This document shows positions 1-10,132 of a stretch of 54,313 bases of DNA, piece by piece (position 1 is the stretch's first letter; each line of letters starts with the position of its first letter). A model generated the notes under the pieces. The model did not search any database. It saw only the letters and a list, made by a program, of their open reading frames with translations, and was not told where the DNA came from. The DNA is from Byssochlamys sp. IMV 00236 (taxonomy: Eukaryota > Ascomycota > Eurotiomycetes > Eurotiales > Thermoascaceae), in the NCBI GenBank assembly GCA_001931875.2, contig MSJH02000495.1, positions 1 to 54,313 of the forward strand, written 5' to 3'. Position numbers and translations under genes: made by a program.

Positions 1-43
1 AAAAAAAAAAAAATAATAAAGAAAATTGACTTTATTTGGGCAG

Positions 44-734
44 CTTCCTTATTTTTTGTCACCTATGAAGCCACCAAACGCGTCTTGAGTACAACCCTAG
101 ATCATGCACCTCTGACCCACATGATTGCAGCTTCATGTGGTGAAACGATTGCCTGCACAGTAAGAGTGCCTACAGAAGTGATCAAGCAACGTATGCAAAC
201 CAAGCAATTTACATCCACATCAGCCGCCGTCTCACATGTGCTGCGAACCGAAGGCATCCTAGGCATGTATCGTGGATTTTTGTCGACTGTGGCTCGAGAA
301 ATTCCATTTACATGTATTCAGTTCCCATTGTATGAATACTTTAAACAATCCTATGCAGTTATGAAGGGCCGTCGTACGGAACCTTATGAGGCTGCCTTTA
401 TGGGTTCTGTAGCTGGTGGTATTGCAGCAGGAGTGACAACTCCTTTGGATGTTTGCAAGACTCGAATCATGCTTTCTCATAAAGTAAAGAAAAAAAAAAA
501 AAAAGAAGAGTAGGACTAATGATGCACATTTAGAACCAAGCGTCTGGAAAACACTATGATGGTATCATCTCTACCATGAAACGCATCGTAGCTGAAGAAG
601 GGCCAAGAGCCTTATTCTCTGGTGTGGGTCCTCGTATCATGTGGATATCGATTGGTGGAAGTATCTTTTTAGGCGTCTATGAAAAAGCTCTCAAAACATT
701 TGTACAGCTTCATGTATTAGACGAGAGATTCTAA
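44..734 (+). CDS. PET8: Mitochondrial S-adenosylmethionine carrier, 3' part (5' end outside window)
   Basis: Mitochondrial carrier family (SLC25) protein. The family imports S-adenosylmethionine across the inner mitochondrial membrane in exchange for S-adenosylhomocysteine; yeast Pet8 and human SLC25A26 are the closest I recognise. The visible part begins inside repeat 1 (SLFFVTYEATKR), followed by repeat 2 with the SAM-carrier-like stretch GETIACTVRVPTEVIKQRMQ and repeat 3 with PLDVCKTRIM. Each repeat carries the carrier PxD/PxE-x2-K/R signature. An exon starts near 44, just after TTTGGGCAG; a 50-bp intron lies at 484-533 (GTAAAG...ATTTAG, containing an A-run), and the second exon (534-734) reads NQASGKHYDG to the stop. 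The N-terminal third is upstream of the window. Specificity for SAM is inferred from sequence resemblance; membership of the carrier family is firm. Confidence 0.85.
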
Positions 735-770
735 GTCACTCTTATTTTTATATTTTTTTCTTCTTCTTGT

Positions 771-1250
771 ATGGAAATAACTTCACTTGTAAATGCCATT
801 CTTACATTCAACCAATTATTAAAAGAAGCCAGACAACCTAATGTGGCATCCTGGCAGCCACTTTTTATAACACAATGTACAGATTGGTGTATATTTATTG
901 AAACAGAATTAGCTTCATTGTCAAATGAGGAGCGTCAGAACATAAGAACAAGGGCACAACAAGACACAAAAGACATTTTACCTTCAATCAACCAACTCTT
1001 GGATGCACATCATTATTTCTTTAAAGTATTGTTAAGGAACGTCTTTTTAAATAATGACACGTATTTATATATTATGAAAAATTATCGATTCTTGAATCAA
1101 CCTGAACAAGATGTCTTGATGAAGGCAAGAAAGAAACAGTTTATTTACTTTTTTAAAATAACACGTATAGCATAGGACATGACAGATTTGACTCAGGAAG
1201 CAGCCATAAAAAATGTATTAAAAGACATGATACATGAATTGCATAAATAA
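771..1250 (+). CDS. Small hypothetical protein, 142 aa, with a probable GC-AG intron
   Basis: I do not recognise this protein. It starts 36 bp after the carrier gene stop, on the same strand. Exon 1 (771-1124) encodes 118 residues that look alpha-helical (MEITSLVNAILTFNQLL...). Read without splicing, the frame ends at a TAG at 1173-1175 after an odd FIYFFKITRIA tail. If the stretch 1125-1175 (AAG/GCAAGA ... GCATAG) is removed as a 51-bp GC-AG intron, the frame continues in phase 0 through 1176-1250 as DMTDLTQEAAIKNVLKDM... to TAA, extending the helical pattern. I favour the spliced form. The alternative is an unspliced 134-aa protein ending at 1175. No signal peptide or membrane segment is visible. 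Confidence 0.6.
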
Positions 1251-1304
1251 ACAAAACTTTATTTTTTTTTAAAAAAATGGGTATGTGTGTGCAGCGGTTC
1301 CACT

Positions 1305-1925
1305 TTATTTGGTAACTATTTAAACAGGGATTAGAGCATTAGAATTTATGCATATCATCTAGTACTTACCACCAATGACACCACAGGCCAAACGGTCACC
1401 AGCGTTACCAGTGCTAAGAGATAATTCGTGGCCACCGAGACCGAGGTCATCTTCATCAGCGTGGATGACAATGGTACGACTACATGGCCATAGAGGTTAA
1501 CAACAATGTCTACATACTTTTCTTTTTCTTTTTTTACCCAATGACAGAGTAAGGGCCAATCAACTTGACATGAGAGTCTTCAATCTTCAAAGAAGCTTCA
1601 CCCTTTTCGTTTGCAACAATGTTGCCCAAGTCACCAGCATGACGAACTTCGGCTTCAGGAGCACCGTGGGTCTTGCCATGAGGGTTATAGTGAGGACCAG
1701 CAGAGATACAACCTAAAAGGTTATGTCAATGCGTGATGATTTATATATTGAATAAAACTCACCATTGGTATTGTCACCAAACTCGTGAACGTGGAAACCG
1801 TGTTTACCGGGCTTCAAACCGGTGAAGTTGGCTTCAATAAGGACGGGATCATTTTCAGTAGCTTGAGTGAACTTGACGACACCAGAGACATCGTTACCCT
1901 TGAGAACAGCGACAGCGTTAACCAT
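1305..1925 (-). CDS. SOD1: Cu/Zn superoxide dismutase, cytosolic
   Basis: Converts superoxide to hydrogen peroxide and oxygen. Four exons: 1925-1763, 1712-1538, 1479-1370 and a terminal exon of only 11 nt at 1315-1305; the total of 459 nt gives 152 aa, the normal family length. The metal ligands are present: H45 and H47 (GFHVHEFGD), H62, H70, H79 and D82 ([21 protein letters not shown] region) and H119; the structural disulfide pair is C56/C145. Without the last splice the frame would stop at GGT AAG TAC TAG. The strong GTAAGT donor at 1369, TTCTAAT branch-like sequences and the AAATAG acceptor at 1316 instead give the ending ACGVIGVTK, like yeast ACGVIGLTN. There is no N-terminal targeting extension, so the product should be cytosolic. 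Confidence 0.95.
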
Positions 1926-1986
1926 TTTTTTGAATGTGAGCAAATAGCAAGGGAAAAGAAAAGAAAAGAAAAAAACTTTCAATGCT

Positions 1987-1995
1987 TTTTATATA
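1987..1995 (-). promoter_or_regulatory. TATA box of the SOD1 gene
   Basis: On the minus strand the bases read TATATAAAA, about 62 bp upstream of the SOD1 ATG, followed by a pyrimidine-rich leader. The same spacing is seen upstream of several other genes in this window. Confidence 0.6.
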
Positions 1996-2972
1996 CATAT
2001 ATCAACTCAGAGCCAGCTCTTTTTCGCGTCATTCATGTTTAGTAATACACTTTATTCGCATATTATTCGCACACTGATAAAAAAATTATAATTTCAGACA
2101 ACAAATAATAATAAAAAGAAAGTACATCAAAAGTAAAAGAATGAATAAAGAAATTATTAGTAAACCAGTTATTAAATTGATATTATAAAAGAGGAGGATT
2201 TATAAGAGAAAAACAAAGACAAGAAAGGTGAGTAAAGTTATAAAGAGATTATCAATATCTTATCCGAAGTGTATCCTGGGTTGGACTAGCGATAACCAGC
2301 CCGAAAAGAGCAAGAGACAAGAGAGGAACAAGAAAGAGAAGAGCTAAAGGAGCGGAAGGGGTTGAAGGAGTGGATGGAATCAAAGTTTGGTAAGAGCCAA
2401 ACTACCCCCAGCTAGTACCAGTGCTACTTTCGATTTTATGATCTATAATACTACATATCAGTTTCTTACAAGAGTAAAGAATAAAACATACCTTAGGACT
2501 AGGTGGGGAATAACTGGCCTTGCTTTGGTCCAGAAGAAGAAGAAAAGAAAAAGAAGACAAGATCAGACTATGAAGTCTCTAACAACTTTTTCAGCTACAT
2601 TTCATTTATGCGTTGACCACATTTATATTATTTATATTATACTCAAAAATATCAAGCTCATTCTATGTATTAAATACTGTCTTTTTAAATAATAAAGAAG
2701 ACATAAAGTGTTTAATTGTTATTGATCTTGTAATGTGCACGAATAAGTTTTGGTTATTTATAAATAAATATCTGTTTAGTAATATATAGAAATTAGCCAA
2801 TCAGATTGAATAAAAACCTTTGTAAGAGGGATAGAATTTAACCGAAACTTTCTTTCCCTTCAATTCACACACACATATACACACATGCACACTTTTGATC
2901 TCTTTTTTATGCAATATGAAAGCGAACAAGGCAAAAAGAAGATGATTTTATATAAAAGAATAAACTATTTTA
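1996..2972 (+). other. Intergenic region with a possible short spliced transcript (2184-2700)
   Basis: No recognised gene. On the plus strand there is a TATAAAAG at 2184-2191, a good donor after 2227 (AAAG/GTGAGT), an acceptor ending at 2289 (GGACTAG), a second strong donor after 2389 (TTTG/GTAAGAG) and an acceptor ending at 2461 (CATATCAG). The exon at 2290-2389 is purine-rich and open as KERKGLKEWMESKF in one frame, but only very short proteins can be assembled from an ATG. The minus strand of the same exon reads as a hydrophobic stretch (LALLFLVPLLSLALFGL), a usual mirror of purine-rich DNA. It may be a non-coding RNA or a small gene; I cannot decide. The rest (2700-2972) is AT-rich with short CA runs. 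Confidence 0.3.
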
Positions 2973-5030
2973 TTAATATCTTGCCATTGTAGTAAGGTTA
3001 AAGGAATTAGAATTGGGAATAGTGGGAGGTGCAGTGGGAGAAGGCGCGTTTGTTGATGAAGATCTTGGTTGATTTGAAGAAGGTTGCATCATTTGATAGT
3101 TGGCAAGGATATTTCTTATTTGGTTATCATTCATCATGTTACTGTTATTGGCAAGCGATGGTTGGCTTGATAGTAGCTGTGCTACCATAGGATTGCCATT
3201 TAAAGCGGTACTCAGTAGCTGGGCAATGTTTGGTTGTTGCTGTTGTTGTTGTTGTTGCGCTTGGAGTTGAGGTGGATGCATATTGAATGGTGCTGTCATG
3301 GTCATATGGTTTGCCTTGGGTGAAATAGATAGGTTTGCAGTTGCTGAACTGAGAGAACTACTAGAACTATTGTTCTGATTAAGACCGTTCAACAGAGTGG
3401 CCAACAGCTGGGATACAGTAGGCTGTTGTTGCTGTTGTTGCTGCTGTTGGGGCATTTGATATTGTGTTGGAGGAGTGGTAATAGCAGCAACAGCACTAGT
3501 AGTATTAGTAGTAGAAGTAGTAGTAGTAGTCGTATGAGCCTGGTTTGGTTGTTGATATTGTCTCACAGGGACGGGCTTAGGCTGTAGTAAACTATAGACA
3601 GCTGCAAGGGTATTAGAGTCAATAGACTGAATAGGTGCTGAGGCAGGACTACTAGTACTTGTAGCAATACTTTGTCTGCTATTAGTACTAGACATTGTTG
3701 CAGCTGGATAGTTATTCTGTACGGGAACAGAAGATAGGGCAGAACTGTGGTATGTAGACTCAGAGGGAGACAAGGAACGTAACACAATTTCAGCAGCTTG
3801 CTCACCCAATATACTGTCATATTCTAATACAATGTTTACGTGTTAGTTTAGAAGTAAACAAATATGCAATAAATAACTTACCATCAAATCTAATGCCTCT
3901 GCCGGTCGTATTGGGAGTAAATACCTGAAGGGAAACTTTTCGCTGACTCTCAAGATCACGGTTAATAGTAACTACAGCCTTTACACCTTCCATCGCCATC
4001 TGCTTTACAAGAGATTCTCTGGTATTTGGGAATTGTAAAATAACCGTAGCCACAGAGATACTTTTCTTTCTAAATTCATCTTCAACATTTGAAATAAACT
4101 GTTGAGAAACGTTATTCCAAGCAATGATCTTAACCACTGGAATCTGGGTATTCAAGCTAATTTCAGGATGACGAGGGTCATATTCGGTATTATCTGCATA
4201 CTTTTGTTGTTGTTGTGGTGGTGGTGCTTGATGACGATTTTCTAGGCGTCTATTATAAGAGTGATCGTCATTTCTTCGGTGAATTTTAGGACCAGGTCTT
4301 GCTAATTTTTGGCGATGCCTATCATCCTCACGGGCAAAGTAGGGCTTGGTACGACATATCTCCAATTCTACAAAAAAAGAAAAGTCAGTTTATCAATTCA
4401 TACACGAGAGCAATCACACTTACCTAACGTAATTCCTTTAAACTTTTTACCATTCTCACATTGAACAGCGTTTGCACAAGCAAAGGGACTATCAAATTGA
4501 ACAAAGCCAAACGTATTTTTAAAGACAACTTCAAGAACTTCACCATAAGCACTAAAATAGGCCATCACATCTTCTTTATCAACACGAGCGGGTAATTGGC
4601 GTATCAGCATACGGGACTCAGGAGAGACATCGCTCCAATCAACATTTTTCTTTGATAATATGCTGTTGGCATCAGGCGCAGCAACTCTTTTTTTAGATGG
4701 CGCTTGACGACCACTATGAGTAGTAGCGTCATCTAGTTTACGTTTACTACTAAGTAAAGAATACTCATCAAACTCATCTAATTCTGTTTCATGCTTTTTA
4801 ACATAATTGTATTTTTTAGTTTGCTTCATCTCTTGCCCTTGGAGCATTGCTTCATGTTGCTGTTGTTCCTGCTGAGTCTGTAAACGACGGTAAGGGTCTT
4901 GAGGACGGTCAGGTTCTTGTTCTTTTGGTTCTTCAGATACTGGTTCCTTAGTATTCAATTTATTATTATCATTGGCAAATAATGCCGAGAAGAAATCATC
5001 TACAACTGTTGGCTTATTGTTGTCTGTCAT
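2973..5030 (-). CDS. NAB3: Nab3-like RNA-binding protein (transcription termination / RNA surveillance)
   Basis: Three exons (5030-4424, 4367-3882, 3823-2973) encode 647 aa. A single RRM lies at about 140-207: RNP2-like MLIRQL, RNP1-like FGFVQFD, and the end FKGITLELEI spans the first intron. A second conserved block follows (VKIIAWNNVSQQFISNVEDE to GIRFDEYDSI, crossing intron 2), as in the region downstream of the Nab3 RRM. The C-terminal third is a Q/N/S/P-rich prion-like tail with helical pieces (NIAQLLSTALNG). In yeast, Nab3 with Nrd1 recognises short RNA motifs and ends transcription of non-coding RNAs; that role is inferred here. Pure trinucleotide runs (CTG/TTG on the plus strand) encode the Gln tracts. 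Alternative: another RRM protein of the hnRNP C/Raly-related group. Confidence 0.8.
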
Positions 5031-5479
5031 GTTTTTTTTTTTTTGCTTTCAGTTATAAAAGAATAGTGTGTGATTGTGTGTGAGTGAGTTTGAGTGCTTG
5101 GTTGATATAAATGTAAAAGAGGAGGGGGGGAAGAAGCAGAAATTAAAGACGGTATGTAACGCTAACTACTTTTTGTGTGAGTATGTCCTAACTGGTTTGG
5201 ATGTTTTGGGGTAGAGATAAATAAAGGCTATAAAGAGGAATATATGTATGTGATAAGTAAAACTCTCTCGCTTGTTACTTTATAAAAAAGTTCTTTTTTT
5301 GTTCTAAAGAAAAAGAGGAAAAAAGAAAATGGAGGAAAAAATTTTTTATTTAAATATTGCGTATGCATCTGAGATTAAAACATACAAAACAGATGAACCA
5401 ATAAAATGTGCTTATTCTTGGTAGTGCAAGCGAGATATAAAAAAGAGAGAGAGAAGCAGCAAAGTAAGGAATATAATAT
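5031..5479. other. Intergenic region between the NAB3 and bZIP genes
   Basis: Promoter side of NAB3 and 3' side of the bZIP gene. Purine-rich, with a G-run near 5124-5130 and AT-rich segments near 5333-5355. I see no gene in it. Confidence 0.5.
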
Positions 5480-6877
5480 TTATGCAGTTGCTTCTATAAA
5501 AATCAAGTCAATAAAGAAAAAGAAGCAGAGAATAATTATTTTACCTTGAGCAGTTGATAAACTGGACTCGCTATTTTCTTGTTTATCAAATTCGCTCTTT
5601 GTAACACTTGGTCCTTCACAGGTCGCGTCTTGCTCTTCTTCTTTGATTACACTCACTTTAGTCTGTGATGACATTGCTGTGTCAGTAGTGTCATTAGCCT
5701 TGTTAGTATTAGTACTGCTGTTGACGGAAGCAGGACTACTGTCTGTAGTAACTGGATGAGCGACGGTCGTGCTGGAAGCTGCCATCGTTGCTGCTGTATT
5801 TGGAATATTTCCCATGCTTAGTTTTGCATTCAACTCTTCAACTTCCTTCATCAATCGGTATCCTTCGGTACCTTGCATCGCAGCTATATTTAATTTATTT
5901 TTAAGCTCTTCCACTTCTTTTTGCAGCAAAGCATTCTGTTGTTCAAGTTGAACAATCTTTTCTTCCATATCATGAATATGTTGTTTCTTCTTTTTACGGC
6001 ATTCTTTAGCTGCTTGTCTATTCCTTAGCAGCCTTCTCTGTCGACGTTCATCATTGGTCATATTTCTTGTACTTTGTCTCTTGCTACCCTGAGCGTCTTC
6101 TGGCATTGGATGGGGTATGGCTGCAGGTTGGGGAAGTTGAGAAGGAGGACCTGGAAGTGCAGTAATTACAGCACCATTTTGAAACTGAAGAAGATTAGAT
6201 GCAAGTGCAGGCACAGCAATAGGGGCTACCATCGCTTGAGCTAAAGAAGCTGCTGTAAAGTTGGCAAGATCGTGTCCCTGTGCATGAACATACTGCTGTA
6301 TGATCTGATGCTGTTGAGATTCATTCAATAAATGCATGCCCGGAGGCACAGGTGGTGTATTAGTAATATTTAAAATGGCATGTGGATGTGGATGAGAATG
6401 TGGGTGTGGGTGCTGTGATGGATTGGTCTGCACTTGTGTTCCATCTTGTTCTGCAGTTGGTAACGGCTCTGGTTGTTTCTCCTGTGGTTCCTTAGCCTGC
6501 TGCTCTTGCGACTGCGGTGTCGGTTCTAATGATAATTGTTGATCACCATGTTGTTCTTCTCTCTTTGATTGACCAGCATGATTCATCATCTTCTCATCAT
6601 TTGTGTCACTCGATTTATTGTTATTTATAGAATCTTCCATAGTTGCATTGGGGTTGCTTTGACTTTCTTCATTCACCGAAGCCGCTTCTGAACTCTCTCG
6701 GGCATTGTCTGATGTATCTTCTTTTATATTTTCTTCATTTGTTGTTGTATCACTTGTATTATCGTCATCCAGTTTAGCTATTTTAGCCTCTTTTTGTATT
6801 GGCTCTTCAGCAGGACGTTTAAGATCCTGTTTATTTTCACTGTTGGAATAGGTATCTTCAATAACTGAGTCTGCCAT
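5480..6877 (-). CDS. bZIP transcription factor, CREB/ATF type
   Basis: Two exons (6877-5545 and 5493-5480) give 448 aa; the last exon adds only the codons for EATA and the stop, and a 51-bp intron (GTAAAA...TTATAG) separates them. The basic region lies at about 277-298 (RRLLRNRQAAKECRKKKK) and the leucine zipper at about 302-330 (MEEKIVQLEQQNALLQKEVE...). The NRxAAxECRxKKK pattern is that of the CREB/ATF group, which binds TGACGTCA-like sites. The N-terminal half is disordered and acidic (Glu/Asp/Ser/Asn), with a His-Pro repeat (PHPHSHPHPH) and a hydrophobic AQAMVAPIAVPALASNLL segment before the basic region. Its own upstream region holds several TGACG elements, suggesting autoregulation. The specific fungal orthologue (Atf1-like, Sko1-like) cannot be fixed from the sequence. 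Confidence 0.88.
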   Translation of the reverse strand: MADSVIEDTYSNSENKQDLKRPAEEPIQKEAKIAKLDDDNTSDTTTNEENIKEDTSDNARESSEAASVNEESQSNPNATMEDSINNNKSSDTNDEKMMNHAGQSKREEQHGDQQLSLEPTPQSQEQQAKEPQEKQPEPLPTAEQDGTQVQTNPSQHPHPHSHPHPHAILNITNTPPVPPGMHLLNESQQHQIIQQYVHAQGHDLANFTAASLAQAMVAPIAVPALASNLLQFQNGAVITALPGPPSQLPQPAAIPHPMPEDAQGSKRQSTRNMTNDERRQRRLLRNRQAAKECRKKKKQHIHDMEEKIVQLEQQNALLQKEVEELKNKLNIAAMQGTEGYRLMKEVEELNAKLSMGNIPNTAATMAASSTTVAHPVTTDSSPASVNSSTNTNKANDTTDTAMSSQTKVSVIKEEEQDATCEGPSVTKSEFDKQENSESSLSTAQGKIIILCFFFFIDLIFIEATA

Positions 6878-6893
6878 TTTTAAACAAAGATAA

Positions 6894-7184
6894 TGACGTT
6901 GCTATTTCTTGTGAATAAAACACTGTACGATATAAACAATGTCTTTTTCTTTCTCTCCTTACCTTTTGTTTGTTTTGTATGGAATAAAGCCTTCTTGTTC
7001 TTTTTATAAATGTAAAATATGCTTTCCCTCTTTATCTTCCTTTACTATTTTCACTATAATTGAATTGTTTCAATACTTTGCTCTTTTATTGGATAAGCTT
7101 ACTCAGTCGGGAATACTTTACAGTTTTGATGACGAAAAAGAGGATGTCGACGTAACAGAAAGAAGTGGAAACTTGATGACGCAA
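6894..7184. promoter_or_regulatory. Cluster of TGACG (CRE/ATF half-site) elements upstream of the bZIP gene
   Basis: Four ATF/CREB-like elements lie in the 310 bp upstream of the bZIP start: TGACGTTG at 6894-6901, TGACG at 7130-7134, CGACGTAA (reverse complement TTACGTCG) at 7148-7155 and TGACGCAA at 7177-7184. The sites are seen directly; binding by the encoded factor is inference. Confidence 0.4.
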
Positions 7185-8198
7185 AAAAAAATTTTCGTTT
7201 TTATGTGCAGTCTTGGCGCACACCAACATGCGCACCACATCGAATTCATTAAACTAACAAACGGTCACGAGTTGGACAGTCCTTTCAATGTAGTAATGTT
7301 TATGAATTCAGTTCTAGATTAAACGAGTCCTATAGAGAATTTGGCAAAGTGTCCTTGAGAAGCAACGAACACAGGACAAAAAGTCCAATTATTCAAGCCA
7401 CAAAGCTTTCTCTTGATTTTATTGTCAGAACTAAAGCATGTATCCTTCCTTTTCCTTTGATCATTTTGTGACAAAGAGCACTGTCAAGCTTTATTCTCGT
7501 TGATTATACGTTCATTGGTGTATTGACTCTTTGATGTTCTGGCTGACAGAAAACTCTTTCTGTTTATCATAAAGCTCTTCTTCTCACATGATGATCTTGT
7601 GCTCATTTTCTTCTTGTAGATCGTTTCATTTACGTGTTTTCTAAGGCTGTCTTGATTATGGACAACATTGGAAAGATATTATATGATTATAAGCGGAAGA
7701 GTACAGGCATTTTTCAGGATATTTGTTTTGCAGTGTTCCTTATAGACTACTCTTGCTCAATGCTAATGGGTGAAAGAGAACAAGTTTATGCTTTCCTTGT
7801 GAGTTACGGAGGTATTAAGTCATTTTCCTTGTTTAACCAAAGTACAAGCATTATTGCCCATTTTGATAGTGGTACTCCCTCAAGAGACCTCATATGTCTT
7901 TTATCTTTTCATTGTCATTATTGAGCCATATTGAGGCTTATTATGCCCACATAATTATGAAGCTCTATAATGGCGTCAATCAACATCAATAAATATTAAC
8001 ATGCAGAAAAAATGATTGCGGAGTCTAGAAATAGTGAGCCACCATAAACAGAGACAACACGGGATTGATAAAAGCTAAATTCATTCAAACTGAATTGTGA
8101 ATCAACCCAAAGCGTGTATCCAATTCTCTCGTCATAAAGGCACCAAGAAATACTTGGATACGATCACACAAGCACGTTGCAAAGAAAAACAATATTAA
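6902..8198. other. Intergenic region between the divergent bZIP and TRA2 genes
   Basis: About 1.3 kb between two divergently transcribed genes. Open frames here (for example 6939-7322 and 7634-7924 on +) show no recognisable domain, no splice-consistent extension and AT-rich codons; I do not call them. The stretch nearest TRA2 (8270-8340) is T-rich. Confidence 0.4.
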
Positions 8199-8206
8199 TT
8201 ACGTCA
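8199..8206. promoter_or_regulatory. CRE-like site TTACGTCA upstream of the TRA2-like gene
   Basis: TTACGTCA, one base from the palindromic CRE TGACGTCA, lies about 155 bp upstream of the ATG at 8361. It is a candidate bZIP site; no functional evidence. Confidence 0.3.
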
Positions 8207-8360
8207 TCAGCTTGTCATCCAATCAAATAATAAAGAGCTGAAATAATTAGGTGCTTTTTGAAGTGTCGTCTGCGGTCTTTTTTTTTTTTTTTTCTGAAAT
8301 TTTTTTTTTGAAACTTTTTTTTACACTTGCTTCTTTCTTTTTTACTTTAAATTTCATAAA

Positions 8361-9410
8361 ATGGGAGACAGACCTGCCAGTCCTATGGTAAGACAACATG
8401 ATTAACTCTTTACTGCATTTCATTCTAATTCTAAATACTATATTTTAGGATGCTTATGACAGCAGACCTTCGGATCGCGGTGACATGGACCGTCACAGCC
8501 GTTCCAGAAGTAGATCACCTAAATACGAACGTCGCTCTGCTAGTCGTTCTCGCTCTCCTCCTCGTCGCTATTCTCCTGATAGACGTCCCAGAAACCGCTC
8601 GCGTTCTCGTTCTCGTTCTCGCTCTCCCTCTCGAAGCAGAGATCGAAGAAGCAGCAGAAGACGAAGGTATATATAAACAAGACACTTGACACTTCAAAGA
8701 TGAAACTCAAATTTGCTTGTAATTATGTGTAGCGTATCTCCTCGTCGTCATAGCCGTAGCCCACGTTATCGCCGTCGTTCTCCCGCTCGCAGAGAGTACG
8801 TAGCTTGCTTGAATATATTTGACAGTTTATACTAATTTTTTTCTTCTTCTTTTCAGAAACAAAGAATTCCATGGGACTAGAGTGAGTTGATAAAAAGACA
8901 TGAAAAAATCATGATACTAACGTTCGTATAGGAGGCACCTGAAATGTCAAACATCTTGGGTGTTTTCGGTTTAAGCTTGAGAACTAGAGAGGAGGACTTG
9001 GAGGATGAATTCCGTAAATTTGGTGCCATTGAAAAAGTTACTATTGTTTATGACCACAGGGTAAGAAAAGAAGAGCTTACTTTTTGGCCAGATGATTAAT
9101 ATATCTATAGACTAACAGATCAAGAGGCTTTGGTTTCGTATACTTCCAAGATCAAGAGGATGCCACTCGTGCTCGTGATGCAATGAATGGCAAAGACATT
9201 GATGGACGTAAAATTCGTGTTGATTATTCTGTCACTCATCGTCCTCATACTCCCACCCCTGGCCAGTATATGGGCGAGAGAAGACCCAACTACTATGACC
9301 GTGACCGCAGATTTAGAGATAGACGTAGCCGTAGAAGTCGTTCTCGTTCTTTTGACAGACGTAGAAGATACTATCGCTCAAGAAGCCGCAGCCGATCTTG
9401 GTCTCGTTAA
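8361..9410 (+). CDS. TRA2: Tra2-like SR splicing regulator
   Basis: Six exons: 8361-8387, 8449-8666, 8733-8795, 8857-8881 (25 nt), 8932-9060 and 9111-9410, giving 253 aa. An N-terminal RS domain ([19 protein letters not shown] and similar, about 15-105) is followed by one RRM at about 118-196 with RNP2-like LGVFGLS and RNP1 RGFGFVYF, then the linker [15 protein letters not shown] that is the signature of the transformer-2 family, and a second, shorter RS domain at the C-terminus. Tra2 proteins bind purine-rich exonic enhancers and recruit the spliceosome. The RS1-RRM-RS2 order matches animal Tra2. The 25-nt micro-exon and six-exon structure are dense for such a short gene. Each splice joint keeps frame and family motifs. 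Confidence 0.93.
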
Positions 9411-9587
9411 ATATGAGGCTGTGTGTGCACGGAAAGAAAAACAAAGAATTAACTTTTTTTTCTCTTTAGTTAAAACAAGAAATCCTAACCTGTCTCTTGC
9501 TAAACTAAAATCAAGCCATTTTTCATTTTTTTAAACTCTTCAAAAATAAAACAAAGTCCTCAAATAATCAGTCAAGACAAACACAAA

Positions 9588-9618
9588 CACACACACGCAC
9601 ACGCACACGCACACGCAT
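9588..9618. repeat. CA/GCAC microsatellite
   Basis: Alternating ACAC and ACGC units over about 30 bp immediately 3' of the TRA2 transcript. Confidence 0.85.
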
Positions 9619-9690
9619 CCCTTCAAACCTTCCTGTGTAAATTATTCAAACTACTACTACTACTTATTACTGTCAAGAAAGACTCCTGTT

Positions 9691-9784
9691 ACAAAGAAGT
9701 GTTCAAAGAAGTGTACAAGGAAGTGTACAAGGAAGTGTACAAGGAAGTGTTCAAAGAAGTGTACAAGGAAGTGTACAAAAGAAG
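9691..9784. repeat. 12-bp tandem minisatellite (GTGTACAAGGAA)
   Basis: Nearly eight copies of a 12-bp unit GTGTACAAGGAA with a GTGTTCAAAGAA variant interspersed at intervals. In one plus frame it would read KEVY repeats, but there is no supporting gene structure. Confidence 0.9.
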
Positions 9785-10132
9785 TTGTTTAGTTATTTCA
9801 AACATTTCAAGATTTCAGGTAGGGGTTTTAAAAGAATTACCAATAGCTGGTGCATCACAGCATACACAACACGTAATGTTTATATGAATAATAAAAGAGT
9901 ACATATAAAAATAAATACAATCGCACTCTGAGCTATCAGCATTGAAAAAGAGAGAGAGGAAAAGCATTACTGTGACTTTGACAGCTCTTGTCCTTACTAG
10001 GTTGTACTATCAGTAAATTGTGCGTATGTGAAAAATCAACATTATGACAAACATAAACAAAGAACAAATAAAGTAATATGATTTATTGATGCGAATGAAA
10101 GAACAAGAAATATACAATATGTTTAGAAGCAC

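Larger units (their letters stand above)
9411..10132. other. Region downstream of TRA2 and 3' of the small heat-shock gene
   Basis: Converging 3' regions. Holds a CA/GCAC-type microsatellite and a 12-bp minisatellite (listed separately), and poly(A)-signal-like AATAAA strings. No gene seen; the open frame across the minisatellite only translates the repeat. Confidence 0.5.

Noticed and set aside
6939..7924. Plus-strand frames of 127 and 96 codons between the bZIP and TRA2 genes
   Set aside because: AT-rich composition, no motif, no splice-supported extension, and they overlap the likely promoter of the bZIP gene.
8450..8697. Leu/Val-rich plus frame and Arg-rich minus frame over TRA2 exon 2
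   Set aside because: Out-of-frame shadows of the Arg-Ser repeat coding sequence.
9699..9887. KEVY-repeat protein
   Set aside because: It is only the translation of the 12-bp minisatellite.
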